5,368 nt of DNA, taken from contig JAFTIK010000030.1 of assembly GCA_017456945.1 (NCBI GenBank), positions 1 to 5,368 of the forward strand, written 5' to 3'. The notes under the pieces were generated by a model that was not told where the DNA came from, did no database searches, and worked only from the letters and a program-made list of their open reading frames with translations. The first letter of the stretch is position 1; every line of letters starts with the position of its first letter. A program made the position numbers and the translations under genes. Source of the DNA: Clostridia bacterium. Lineage in GTDB: Bacteria; Bacillota_A; Clostridia; Christensenellales; Borkfalkiaceae. Shown here one piece after another: positions 1-4,724 of the stretch.

Positions 1-96
1 AAGCCTATGTGCGACAAATGCAAAGTTATCAAAAGAAACGGAAAAGTTATGGTAATTTGCTCTAAGAACAAGAGTCATAAACAGAGACAGGGTTAA
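1..96 (+). CDS. rpmJ: 50S ribosomal protein L36 (bL36), 5' end missing
   Basis: The window opens inside this gene; the last 31 codons are present and end in TAA. The visible protein runs from KPMCDKC to HKQRQG, which is the typical ending of L36, a protein of about 37 residues, so only about six N-terminal residues should be missing. L36 is a small zinc-ribbon protein of the large ribosomal subunit that binds 23S rRNA. The zinc ligands are visible as C-x2-C, then C after 12 residues, then H after 5 more. This is therefore the zinc-binding (C+) form; the five-residue C-to-H spacing also occurs in E. coli L36. Its place directly before rpsM is the usual one at the spc/alpha operon junction. The identification is firm; only the start lies outside the window. 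Confidence 0.96.
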   Translation, partial: KPMCDKCKVIKRNGKVMVICSKNKSHKQRQG

Positions 97-108
97 TTCC
101 CCGAATGC

Positions 109-128
109 TTAAACCCGAAAGGGTTTAG
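109..128 (+). promoter_or_regulatory. GAAA-tetraloop hairpin after rpmJ
   Basis: TAAACCC (110-116) pairs with GGGTTTA (121-127) around a GAAA tetraloop (117-120), and T109-G128 can add a wobble pair. GNRA loops of this kind are very stable in RNA. No T-run follows (the next bases are GAGTGAAAAC), so it is not an ordinary intrinsic terminator. It begins 12 nt after the rpmJ stop codon. Likely roles, by inference, are 3'-end protection or processing of the upstream mRNA, or part of a leader that controls rpsM. Confidence 0.6.
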
Positions 129-141
129 AGTGAAAACAACA

Positions 142-190
142 GCCTAATACGGCTCGGTAGAACCATTCCAAATCGAAAAGCAGATTAGGC
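142..190 (+). promoter_or_regulatory. long-range inverted repeat upstream of rpsM
   Basis: GCCTAAT (142-148) is perfectly complementary to ATTAGGC (184-190), enclosing 35 nt. The left arm can also form a competing small hairpin, AGCC (141-144) with GGCT (151-154); both use the bases 142-144, so the two structures exclude each other. A small GGT/ACC pairing (156-158 with 162-164) is possible inside. An A-rich stretch (202-218) and the rpsM ribosome binding site follow. Together with the hairpin at 109-128 this fills most of a 152-nt spacer, which is long for this operon. A regulatory leader for the rpsM group is an inference; it matches no family that I can recognise from sequence alone. Confidence 0.4.
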
Positions 191-231
191 ATTTATATAT
201 ACAAAAAAATAAAAAAACACGAAAAGAATAC

Positions 232-237
232 GGAGGT
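232..237 (+). promoter_or_regulatory. Shine-Dalgarno site of rpsM (decides the start)
   Basis: GGAGGT lies 11 nt before ATG 249 and only 2 nt before an upstream in-frame TTG at 240. The TTG would be too close to be used, and the protein read from ATG 249 begins [10 protein letters not shown], the usual S13 N-terminus. The start at 249 is therefore preferred to the longer reading from 240. Confidence 0.85.
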
Positions 238-248
238 ATTTGACAAGG

Positions 249-626
249 ATGGCACGTATAAGTGGCGTTGATTTGCCGAACAACAAGAGAGTCGAAATCG
301 GCCTTACCTATATCTACGGTATCGGTTTGACGACGGCAAAGAAAATCATCAAAGAAACGGGCGTAAACCCCGACACTAGAGTAAAAGACTTGAGCGAAAA
401 CGATATCGCTAAACTCAGAGAATATATCGAACACAACCTTCGCGTAGAAGGTGATCTTCGTAGCGAAGTAAGCCTTTCTATCAAGAGATTGATAGAAATC
501 GGTTGCTACCGTGGTGTTCGTCACAGAAAGAACCTTCCCGTTCGCGGACAGAGTTCCAAGAGAAATGCGCGTACTAGAAAAGGTCCGCGTCGTACCGTTG
601 CTAAGAAGAAAACGGCAACCAGATAA
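249..626 (+). CDS. rpsM: 30S ribosomal protein S13 (uS13)
   Basis: S13 sits in the head of the small subunit, contacts 16S rRNA and the P-site tRNA, and takes part in bridges to the large subunit. The 125-residue product has the normal length and begins [10 protein letters not shown]. The helix-two-turn-helix region (about 14-60, with YGIG at 23-26) is followed by the conserved basic stretch [14 protein letters not shown] (88-101) and [10 protein letters not shown] (106-115); the lysine- and arginine-rich tail is the part that reaches towards tRNA. The start is ATG 249, not TTG 240, for the spacing reasons given for the ribosome binding site. It is followed after 15 nt by rpsK and should be cotranscribed with it. 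The structured spacer upstream makes this the point in the cluster where separate control is most likely. No anomalies are seen in the protein. Confidence 0.98.
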   Translation: MARISGVDLPNNKRVEIGLTYIYGIGLTTAKKIIKETGVNPDTRVKDLSENDIAKLREYIEHNLRVEGDLRSEVSLSIKRLIEIGCYRGVRHRKNLPVRGQSSKRNARTRKGPRRTVAKKKTATR

Positions 627-641
627 CGGAGGTAAACTTTA

Positions 642-1034
642 ATGGCAGCAGCAAAGAAAGTAGTAAAGAAACGTAAAGACGCCAGAAAGGTGGACAAAGG
701 ACAAGTTCATATTCAGGCATCATTCAACAATACATTAGTAACTATCACCGATATGCAGGGTAACACCGTATCTTGGTCTAGCGCAGGTAGCCTTGGCTTC
801 AAGGGTTCTAGAAAGAGCACCCCGTTTGCAGCGCAAATGGCAGCAGAAGCAGCAGGCAAAGTGGCAAGAGATCAAGGTATGCGTTCGGTAGAAGTTTACG
901 TTAAGGGACCTGGCGCAGGTAGAGAATCGGCAATCCGCGCTCTTACCAACTGCGATATGGAAGTAACTCTTATTCAAGACGTTTCACCCATTCCGCACAA
1001 CGGTTGCAGACCGCCCAAAAAACGTAGAGTATAA
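642..1034 (+). CDS. rpsK: 30S ribosomal protein S11 (uS11)
   Basis: S11 is a platform protein of the 30S subunit; with S7 and S18 it lines the mRNA exit channel. The 130-residue product is of normal length. After a lysine-rich N-terminal tail (1-20) come the conserved signatures [16 protein letters not shown] (22-37), [19 protein letters not shown] (47-65), [17 protein letters not shown] (85-101) and the C-terminus [13 protein letters not shown] (118-130). GGAGGT at 628-633 lies 8 nt before the ATG, a near-ideal site. The gene is 15 nt after rpsM and 14 nt before rpsD, so it should be on the same transcript. Nothing unusual is seen. Confidence 0.98.
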   Translation: MAAAKKVVKKRKDARKVDKGQVHIQASFNNTLVTITDMQGNTVSWSSAGSLGFKGSRKSTPFAAQMAAEAAGKVARDQGMRSVEVYVKGPGAGRESAIRALTNCDMEVTLIQDVSPIPHNGCRPPKKRRV

Positions 1035-1048
1035 TGGAGGAAAGATAA

Positions 1049-1672
1049 ATGGCTAAATATACAGAATCTAAATGTCGTTTATGCAGACGTGAAGGCGCAA
1101 AGTTATTCCTTAAGGGCGAAAGATGCTTCAAAGGCGTATGCGCTTTTGAAAAGAGACCGGTTGCTCCTGGTCAACACGGTATGGGCAGAAAGAAGATTTC
1201 CGAATACGGCTTACAACTTCGTGAAAAACAGAAATGTAAGAGAATTTACGGCGTTCTTGAAGGTCAATTCAGAAAGTATTATGAAAAGGCTGATAGAATG
1301 AAGGGTATTACCGGTGAAAACATGCTTTCACTTTTGGAAAGAAGACTTGATAACGTTATTTTTAGAATGGGTATCGGTTCTTCCAGATCACAAGCTCGTC
1401 AACTCGTTACCCACGCACACTTTACCGTTAATGGTAAGAACGTAGATATCGCTTCTTATAACGTTAAAGTTGGCGACGTAATCGCAGTAAAAGAAACCAA
1501 GAAAGACAATAAGTATTTCTCGGAAATCAAACAGATGAAAATCGGCGCAATGCCCAAGTGGTTAGAATTCAATCCCGAAACTTTAACAGGTAAGATTCTT
1601 GCGCTCCCGACCAGAGAAGACATCGACATCAGCATTGCTGAACACATGATCGTCGAATTGTACTCGAAATAA
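1049..1672 (+). CDS. rpsD: 30S ribosomal protein S4 (uS4), zinc-cysteine form
   Basis: S4 nucleates assembly of the 30S body by binding the 5' domain of 16S rRNA, helps ribosomal accuracy, and in several bacteria represses its own operon. The 207-residue product has the normal length. The N-terminus carries C9-x2-C12 and C26-x4-C31, the zinc-binding form known from Thermus and many Clostridia; the following PVAPGQHG (37-44) is typical. The S4 RNA-binding domain spans about 98-160 ([23 protein letters not shown] at its start), and the C-terminus ends in VELYSK. GGAGG at 1036-1040 lies 8 nt before the ATG. Its location between rpsK and rpoA is like E. coli and many Clostridia and unlike B. subtilis. 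A 121-nt spacer with a long hairpin follows, so this may be a break point in the operon. Whether S4 represses anything here cannot be seen directly. Confidence 0.98.
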   Translation: MAKYTESKCRLCRREGAKLFLKGERCFKGVCAFEKRPVAPGQHGMGRKKISEYGLQLREKQKCKRIYGVLEGQFRKYYEKADRMKGITGENMLSLLERRLDNVIFRMGIGSSRSQARQLVTHAHFTVNGKNVDIASYNVKVGDVIAVKETKKDNKYFSEIKQMKIGAMPKWLEFNPETLTGKILALPTREDIDISIAEHMIVELYSK

Positions 1673-1691
1673 TCTGTAAAAAATTAAATTA

Positions 1692-1766
1692 TCGTTGGGT
1701 TTTTGTAAGGGGAAAATTAGGGAATTCCACGCCATAATTAAGAATTCTTACAAAAACCTATAACGA
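1692..1766 (+). promoter_or_regulatory. long hairpin in the rpsD-rpoA spacer
   Basis: GGTTTTTGTAAG (1698-1709) and CTTACAAAAACC (1747-1758) are a perfect 12-bp inverted repeat. TCGTT (1692-1696) and AACGA (1762-1766) extend the stem by 5 bp across a small internal loop. In the 37-nt apical region AATTA (1715-1719) can pair with TAATT (1735-1739). The region also holds GGAATTCC (1721-1728) and the 12-nt palindrome TAAGAATTCTTA (1739-1750), which overlaps the right arm and could compete with it. A T5 tract (1772-1776) begins 5 nt after the stem, too far for a standard terminator, and the rpoA ribosome binding site begins 10 nt after it. An attenuator, RNase III-type processing site or protein-binding site separating ribosomal-protein and RNA-polymerase expression would fit, as would a small palindromic repeat inserted here; the function is inferred. 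Confidence 0.6.
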
Positions 1767-1776
1767 AACTATTTTT

Positions 1777-1784
1777 AAGGAGGT
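1777..1784 (+). promoter_or_regulatory. Shine-Dalgarno site of rpoA
   Basis: AAGGAGGT is a perfect match to the 16S rRNA tail. It is 9 nt before ATG 1794 and 12 nt before a second, adjacent ATG at 1797. The first gives MMEIEKP, which aligns in length with MIEIEKP of B. subtilis RpoA, so 1794 is preferred. Confidence 0.85.
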
Positions 1785-1793
1785 AAATTTCTT

Positions 1794-2747
1794 ATGATGG
1801 AAATTGAAAAACCCAGAATAGAAGTGGAAGAAAGTGAAGACAGAAGTTACGTCAAAGTAGTCGTAGAACCGTTGGAAAAAGGTTTCGGCTTGACGCTTGG
1901 TAACGCCCTTCGCAGAATATTGTTGTCTGCGCTCCCAGGAGTTGCAATCACCAACATTAAGTTTGCAGAAGAACTTGGAATTAGACATGAATTCTCGTCT
2001 GTTCCTATGGTTAAAGAAGACGTTACCGAAATCATCCTTAACTTAAAGTGCGTAGCAATTAAAGCAACTAACAACGATAAGGAATACAAAAAGACGGTAA
2101 AACTTTTCAAAGAAGGTCCTGCGGTAGTAACGGCAGGCGACATAGCTTGTGATTCGGAAATTGAAATTTTAAACCCCGATCAACACATCTGTACTATTGA
2201 CGAAGGTGGTAAGATCGATATGGAACTTACTATCGGCAGAGGTCGTGGTTATCAAGGCGCAGACGAACACAAGGTTGACGTTATTGACAATATTGCAATA
2301 GATAGCATCTTTACACCCGTAAAGAAAGTTAGTTACAACGTAAGCGCAACCCGCGTAGGACAGAGTGTTGACTTTGATAAACTCGTTCTTGAAGTATGGA
2401 CTAACGGTGCTTTCTACGGCAAGGATATCGTAAGTCTAGCGGCAAAGATTATGGAAGAACATATTAAAATGTTCGTTTCTCTCTCAGATATCGGCAGTAT
2501 GGATATTTTGGTACAATCTTCGGGTGATTTGGAAAAAGCAATTCTCGAAAAGACCATTGAAGAAATGGATTTATCCGTAAGATCTTATAACTGCTTAAAG
2601 AGAGCAAACATTCACACCGTTGAAGACTTAACGAAGAAAACCGAAGACGATATGCTTAAAGTTCGTAACTTGGGTAAAAAGTCTCTCGACGAAGTTATTT
2701 TCAAACTCGAGAGCTACGGCTTGAAGTTAATGGACAAGGAGGATTAA
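1794..2747 (+). CDS. rpoA: DNA-directed RNA polymerase alpha subunit
   Basis: The alpha dimer is the scaffold on which beta and beta' assemble, and its C-terminal domain contacts UP-element DNA and activators. The 317-residue product is close to the usual 314. The N-terminal assembly domain (about 1-230) shows VEPLEKGFGLTLGNALRRILLSALPG (about 23-48), EILNPD, a RGRGY motif and DSIFTPVKKVSYNVSATRVGQ. A short linker leads to the C-terminal domain (about 250-312), where R263, N266 and C267 in SVRSYNC and K296/S297 in NLGKKSLDE match the E. coli DNA-contact residues R265, N268, C269, K298 and S299. The domain is therefore expected to bind DNA normally. It is preceded by a structured 121-nt spacer and followed after 3 nt by rplQ, whose ribosome binding site is inside the end of rpoA, implying coupled translation. 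Confidence 0.98.
   Translation: MMEIEKPRIEVEESEDRSYVKVVVEPLEKGFGLTLGNALRRILLSALPGVAITNIKFAEELGIRHEFSSVPMVKEDVTEIILNLKCVAIKATNNDKEYKKTVKLFKEGPAVVTAGDIACDSEIEILNPDQHICTIDEGGKIDMELTIGRGRGYQGADEHKVDVIDNIAIDSIFTPVKKVSYNVSATRVGQSVDFDKLVLEVWTNGAFYGKDIVSLAAKIMEEHIKMFVSLSDIGSMDILVQSSGDLEKAILEKTIEEMDLSVRSYNCLKRANIHTVEDLTKKTEDDMLKVRNLGKKSLDEVIFKLESYGLKLMDKED
2736..2742 (+). promoter_or_regulatory. rplQ Shine-Dalgarno site within the rpoA 3' end
   Basis: AAGGAGG overlaps the last codons of rpoA (encoding KED) and lies 8 nt before the rplQ ATG at 2751. Only 3 nt separate the two genes, so ribosomes finishing rpoA pass directly over this site. This favours coupled translation. Confidence 0.85.
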
Positions 2748-2750
2748 ACA

Positions 2751-3260
2751 ATGCAAAGAAAATTAGGCGTAAACGCTACGCAGAGATTAGCGCTTATTAA
2801 AAATCAAGCATCTGAACTTTTGTGGTATGGTAAAATTACCACCACCGAAGCAAGAGCAAAAGAAGTTGCATCTTACGTTGCTAAAATCATTACTCTCGCC
2901 GTAAACACCTACACGGATACCGTTGAAAGCGAAGTTAAAGTTACTGACGCTAAGGGTAAGGAAACCACTAAGACCTTGGTTAAAGATGGTAATAAGAAAC
3001 TCAACGCAAGAAGAAAGATTATGACTTGGGTTCACGATTTGCAAGATGTTAAGGGTTTCAAAGAATCCAAGGCAGATTTCAAAAAGAGAACCAACGCTAT
3101 CAAATACCCGCTTATTGAAAAAATCTTCGACGAATATGCACCCAAATACGCTGCTCGTAAAGAAGAAAAAGGTCAGGGTGGTGGATACACCAGAATTTAC
3201 AAACTCGGACCTCGTAAGGGTGACGCAGCTGAAGTTGCAATTATCGAATTAGTTGACTAA
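2751..3260 (+). CDS. rplQ: 50S ribosomal protein L17 (bL17), expanded
   Basis: L17 is a bacterial protein on the solvent side of the large subunit. Identity is clear from the N-terminal RKLGVNATQRLALIKNQA (3-20), TTTEARAKEVASYVAKIITL (30-49), NARRKIM (85-91) and the C-terminus GGGYTRIYKLGPRKGD (143-158) with AIIELVD. At 169 residues it is 49 longer than the 120-residue B. subtilis protein. Hand alignment places the extra length at three points: about 29 residues at 50-85 (threonine-, valine- and lysine-rich), about 14 at 97-120, and about 6 at 136-143. The core motifs on both sides are intact and in frame, so this is a real extension, not a frameshift or a fusion with a recognised domain. It is the last gene of the cluster, 3 nt after rpoA and just before a terminator. 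The function of the insertions is unknown; lineage-specific rRNA contacts are a plausible guess. Confidence 0.96.
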   Translation: MQRKLGVNATQRLALIKNQASELLWYGKITTTEARAKEVASYVAKIITLAVNTYTDTVESEVKVTDAKGKETTKTLVKDGNKKLNARRKIMTWVHDLQDVKGFKESKADFKKRTNAIKYPLIEKIFDEYAPKYAARKEEKGQGGGYTRIYKLGPRKGDAAEVAIIELVD

Positions 3261-3266
3261 TTTATT

Positions 3267-3301
3267 AAACAACCGTGAAATTTTCACGGTTGTTTCTTTT
3301 T
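3267..3301 (+). terminator. intrinsic terminator of the ribosomal-protein operon
   Basis: AAACAACCGTGA (3267-3278) and TCACGGTTGTTT (3284-3295) form a perfect 12-bp stem with a 5-nt loop, followed by C and five T. It begins 6 nt after the rplQ stop codon and ends transcription of the rpmJ-rplQ group. Confidence 0.95.
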
Positions 3302-3316
3302 AAATATTCTTATCCG

Positions 3317-3345
3317 TTGAAATTATATTTATATTGTGTTATAAT
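3317..3345 (+). promoter_or_regulatory. extended -10 promoter for the hydrolase gene
   Basis: TTGAAA (3317-3322) is a five-of-six match to the -35 box; after a 17-nt spacer comes a perfect TATAAT (3340-3345). TG at 3337-3338 with one intervening base makes it an extended -10 promoter of the housekeeping sigma factor type. Transcription should start near 3352, about 20 nt before ATG 3373. It sits directly after the operon terminator, so the hydrolase is an independent unit. No operator-like repeat overlaps it. Confidence 0.88.
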
Positions 3346-3372
3346 AAAACATATAAAATTTAGAGGCTACTT

Positions 3373-3942
3373 ATGGAAACTTATCAATTAGAAAAATATT
3401 TATTACCCGTTTGGGAAGGTGATACGGTTTATCACGAAACGGTTCTTTTTCTTGGTGAAGAAGATTTTGCGCCACTTTTGTATCCCGCAACGGAAATCGT
3501 TAGCGTTTACGACTACGGCTTGCAAATAGAATATGTTGAAGGAAAAGACTATCAGTTGGTAAACGGTGGTATAAAGCGCATTAAAGGGGGTAAAACGCCC
3601 TTTATGGCAATTGACGACTATTATCTTACAGAACCTGCGCAATTTGCAATTTCTATCGTTAATAGAAACGAAAAAGCACCTGAAGGAAAAAAGTATTTTT
3701 CTTTTGGTGAAAAGGATAGTTATTCAAAATATCAAATAGCGGTCACGTATAAACATAACGCTAAAAAATCTATTGAAATTCCACAAACGAAAAAAGAAAG
3801 GTTTAAGAATTTTAATGACAAAATAAAAAATAGCAAGCCCGTAACCATTGTGTTTTACGGTGATAGTATAACTATGGGGTGCAACACGAGTGGTACGCCT
3901 ATGGGTGGGGAAACGCCACTTATATGGATAAATTTAGCGTAA
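3373..3942 (+). CDS. N-terminal part of the split SGNH hydrolase
   Basis: As read without correction this is a 189-residue product. Residues 1-150 form the accessory domain, with YEEGKDY-like YVEGKDY at 54-60 and a lysine-rich connector at 131-152. Residues 157-182 begin the hydrolase domain and include the nucleophile S165 in GDSI and the oxyanion-side stretch GCNTSG. After P182 the last seven residues (LIWINLA) are out of frame and not conserved. Without blocks II, III and V it should not be catalytically active alone. The stop TAA at 3940-3942 overlaps an ATG of the second frame. Confidence 0.7.
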   Translation: METYQLEKYLLPVWEGDTVYHETVLFLGEEDFAPLLYPATEIVSVYDYGLQIEYVEGKDYQLVNGGIKRIKGGKTPFMAIDDYYLTEPAQFAISIVNRNEKAPEGKKYFSFGEKDSYSKYQIAVTYKHNAKKSIEIPQTKKERFKNFNDKIKNSKPVTIVFYGDSITMGCNTSGTPMGGETPLIWINLA

Positions 3943-4436
3943 TGATAGCAAAAAAAATACAGAGTAAGTATTCCGTCCCCGTAAAACATATAAACGTTGC
4001 CGTGGGTGGTTGGTCGTCAGTTAACGGGTTGGAAAATTTTGAAAGCAAAGTATTATCAACCCCTGCCGATTTAATGGTGTTGGGTTTTGGTATGAACGAC
4101 GGTAGAACTGAACTTGATTTATTCCACGATAACGTAGAAAAAATGGTAAAATCTTTTAGAGAAAATAATCCTAACGGCGAAGTAGTTTTACTTTCTACTA
4201 CATATCCAAACACCGAGAGCGACTGGGTTAGAAATCAACCTTTAACGGTAAACGAACTTTATAAAATTCAAGAAAAATACGGTTATACGGGCGTTGCCGA
4301 TATGACGAAAATGCACGAAAATCTACTTGCAACGGGCAAAAGATATAGGGATATGACGGGTAACAACGTTAATCACCCTAACGACTTTTTAGCAAGAATT
4401 TACGCGCAAGTAATATTAAAAACTTTAATAGGATAG
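3921..4436 (+). CDS. C-terminal part of the split SGNH hydrolase
   Basis: This is the in-frame continuation of the hydrolase domain, 171 codons after the junction plus a TAG stop. It contains INVAVGGWSSVNGLENF (block II, Gly of the oxyanion hole), GFGMNDG (block III, Asn of the oxyanion hole) and NNVNHPND (block V, catalytic His). The residue three before the His, normally Asp in D-x-x-H, is Asn here. The frame is open upstream to about 3879, but that part overlaps the first frame and is not homologous. No Shine-Dalgarno sequence precedes any candidate ATG (3879, 3924, 3942), so independent translation is doubtful, although the ATG at 3942 overlaps the stop of the first frame as TAATG. It lacks the catalytic Ser. 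Confidence 0.65.
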   Translation, partial: YMDKFSVMIAKKIQSKYSVPVKHINVAVGGWSSVNGLENFESKVLSTPADLMVLGFGMNDGRTELDLFHDNVEKMVKSFRENNPNGEVVLLSTTYPNTESDWVRNQPLTVNELYKIQEKYGYTGVADMTKMHENLLATGKRYRDMTGNNVNHPNDFLARIYAQVILKTLIG

Positions 4437-4466
4437 AAAAAAGACGGGAAAAACCCGTCTTTTTTT
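4437..4466 (+). terminator. intrinsic terminator after the hydrolase
   Basis: GACGGG (4443-4448) and CCCGTC (4454-4459) form a GC-rich stem with an A5 loop. It is flanked by A6 on the left and T7 (4460-4466) on the right, which extend the stem and supply the U-tract. It starts immediately after the TAG stop. The A-run on the left would also make it work in the minus direction. Confidence 0.94.
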
Positions 4467-4488
4467 CATATTACAAAGTATTTTTAAA

Positions 4489-4494
4489 TATAAT
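4489..4494 (+). promoter_or_regulatory. probable -10 box of the feo operon
   Basis: TATAAT matches the -10 consensus in an AT-rich stretch directly after a terminator, where a promoter is required for feoA. No good -35 box is seen 16-18 nt upstream (that region is TCATAT next to the terminator T-run). Transcription from it would start near 4500-4502, at the feoA ATG itself. An imperfect repeat TAAAT (4485-4489) / ATTTA (4493-4497) overlaps it and could be an operator half-site pair, but it does not match a Fur or DtxR box. Confidence 0.5.
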
Positions 4495-4499
4495 TTACT

Positions 4500-4724
4500 A
4501 TGTTTCTAAACGAACTTGAAATAGGCGAGAAAGCCTTAGTAGTAGAACTAGAAAACGCCGAAAAAATTAAAAATCGGCTAAAGAATATGGGCTTAGTTAA
4601 CGGCGTTAAAATAAGGGTTGTGAGAAAAGCCTATTTTAACGGTCCTATAGAAATAAAATTAAGGGACTTTTATCTCGCTTTAAGAGTAGATGATGCAAAG
4701 TATATAAAGGTGAACAAGTTATGA
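4500..4724 (+). CDS. feoA: ferrous iron transport protein A (FeoA)
   Basis: FeoA is a small cytoplasmic SH3-like protein that works with FeoB in Fe(II) import. The 74-residue product has the normal length and the family pattern: L-x-x-L-x-x-GEKA at the start (3-12), RLKNMGLVNGVKIRVVRKA (26-44), a GPIEIKL segment (48-54) and LRVDDAKYIKV (61-71). An in-frame stop lies just upstream at 4491, so ATG 4500 is the first possible ATG. No Shine-Dalgarno sequence precedes it; the 20 nt upstream are nearly pure A/T. The last codons overlap feoB by ATGA, so the two are translated together. Iron control by Fur or DtxR would be normal for feo genes, but no recognisable box is visible. Identification as FeoA is firm, helped by feoB next to it. 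Confidence 0.94.
   Translation: MFLNELEIGEKALVVELENAEKIKNRLKNMGLVNGVKIRVVRKAYFNGPIEIKLRDFYLALRVDDAKYIKVNKL

Larger units (their letters stand above)
3373..4436 (+). pseudogene. SGNH/GDSL-type hydrolase, interrupted by a frameshift
   Basis: Two overlapping frames together encode one two-domain esterase-like protein. A separate N-terminal domain (about 1-150, probably a beta-sandwich as in carbohydrate esterase family 2) precedes an SGNH hydrolase domain; such enzymes often remove acetyl groups from carbohydrates. Block I is YGDSITMG with nucleophile S165, block II AVGGW, block III GMNDG, and block V NHPND with the catalytic His. The first frame is right up to GGETP (codon 3916-3918), and the second is right from YMDKF (3921 onward). 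One base added between 3919 and 3920 would make CNT; with C it reads P-P-Y-M, the sequence expected in relatives, and gives 354 residues. There is no other lesion, no slippery heptamer and no signal peptide, so a cytoplasmic enzyme broken by a recent one-base deletion, or a sequencing error, is most likely. The start ATG 3373 has a weak GAGG 6 nt upstream. It has its own promoter and terminator. The substrate cannot be told. Confidence 0.85.

Noticed and set aside
166..201. Possible promoter before rpsM (TTCCAA and TATATA)
   Set aside because: The spacing is 22-24 nt and the -35 match is poor; the AT-rich run explains the TATATA.
240..248. Start of rpsM at TTG 240, adding three residues
   Set aside because: The TTG lies only 2 nt from GGAGGT, and S13 proteins begin MARI, which matches ATG 249.
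144..524. Minus-strand reading frame of 126 codons across the rpsM 5' region
   Set aside because: It lies mostly opposite rpsM, has no ribosome binding site and no recognisable protein family; it is a shadow of the real gene. The same holds for the other minus-strand frames, including the 155-codon frame opposite feoB (4849-5316).
1721..1750. Two GAATTC palindromes 20 bp apart in the rpsD-rpoA spacer as a restriction or recombination site
   Set aside because: Two 6-bp sites in AT-rich DNA need no special cause, and no adjacent restriction or recombinase gene is present; the hairpin explains the local symmetry better.
1692..1776. Classical intrinsic terminator after rpsD
   Set aside because: The stem is AU-rich, has a 37-nt apical region, and the T5 tract starts 5 nt after the stem; a full stop would also leave rpoA and rplQ without a visible promoter. 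Partial attenuation remains possible.
3901..3925. Programmed -1 frameshift in the hydrolase
   Set aside because: The codons at the junction (GGT GGG GAA ACG CCA CTT) do not form an X XXY YYZ slippery heptamer, and no downstream stimulator hairpin is obvious.
4485..4497. Fur or DtxR operator before feoA
   Set aside because: TAAAT-ATA-ATTTA is only an AT-rich short palindrome; it does not match the known box consensus and can arise by chance.
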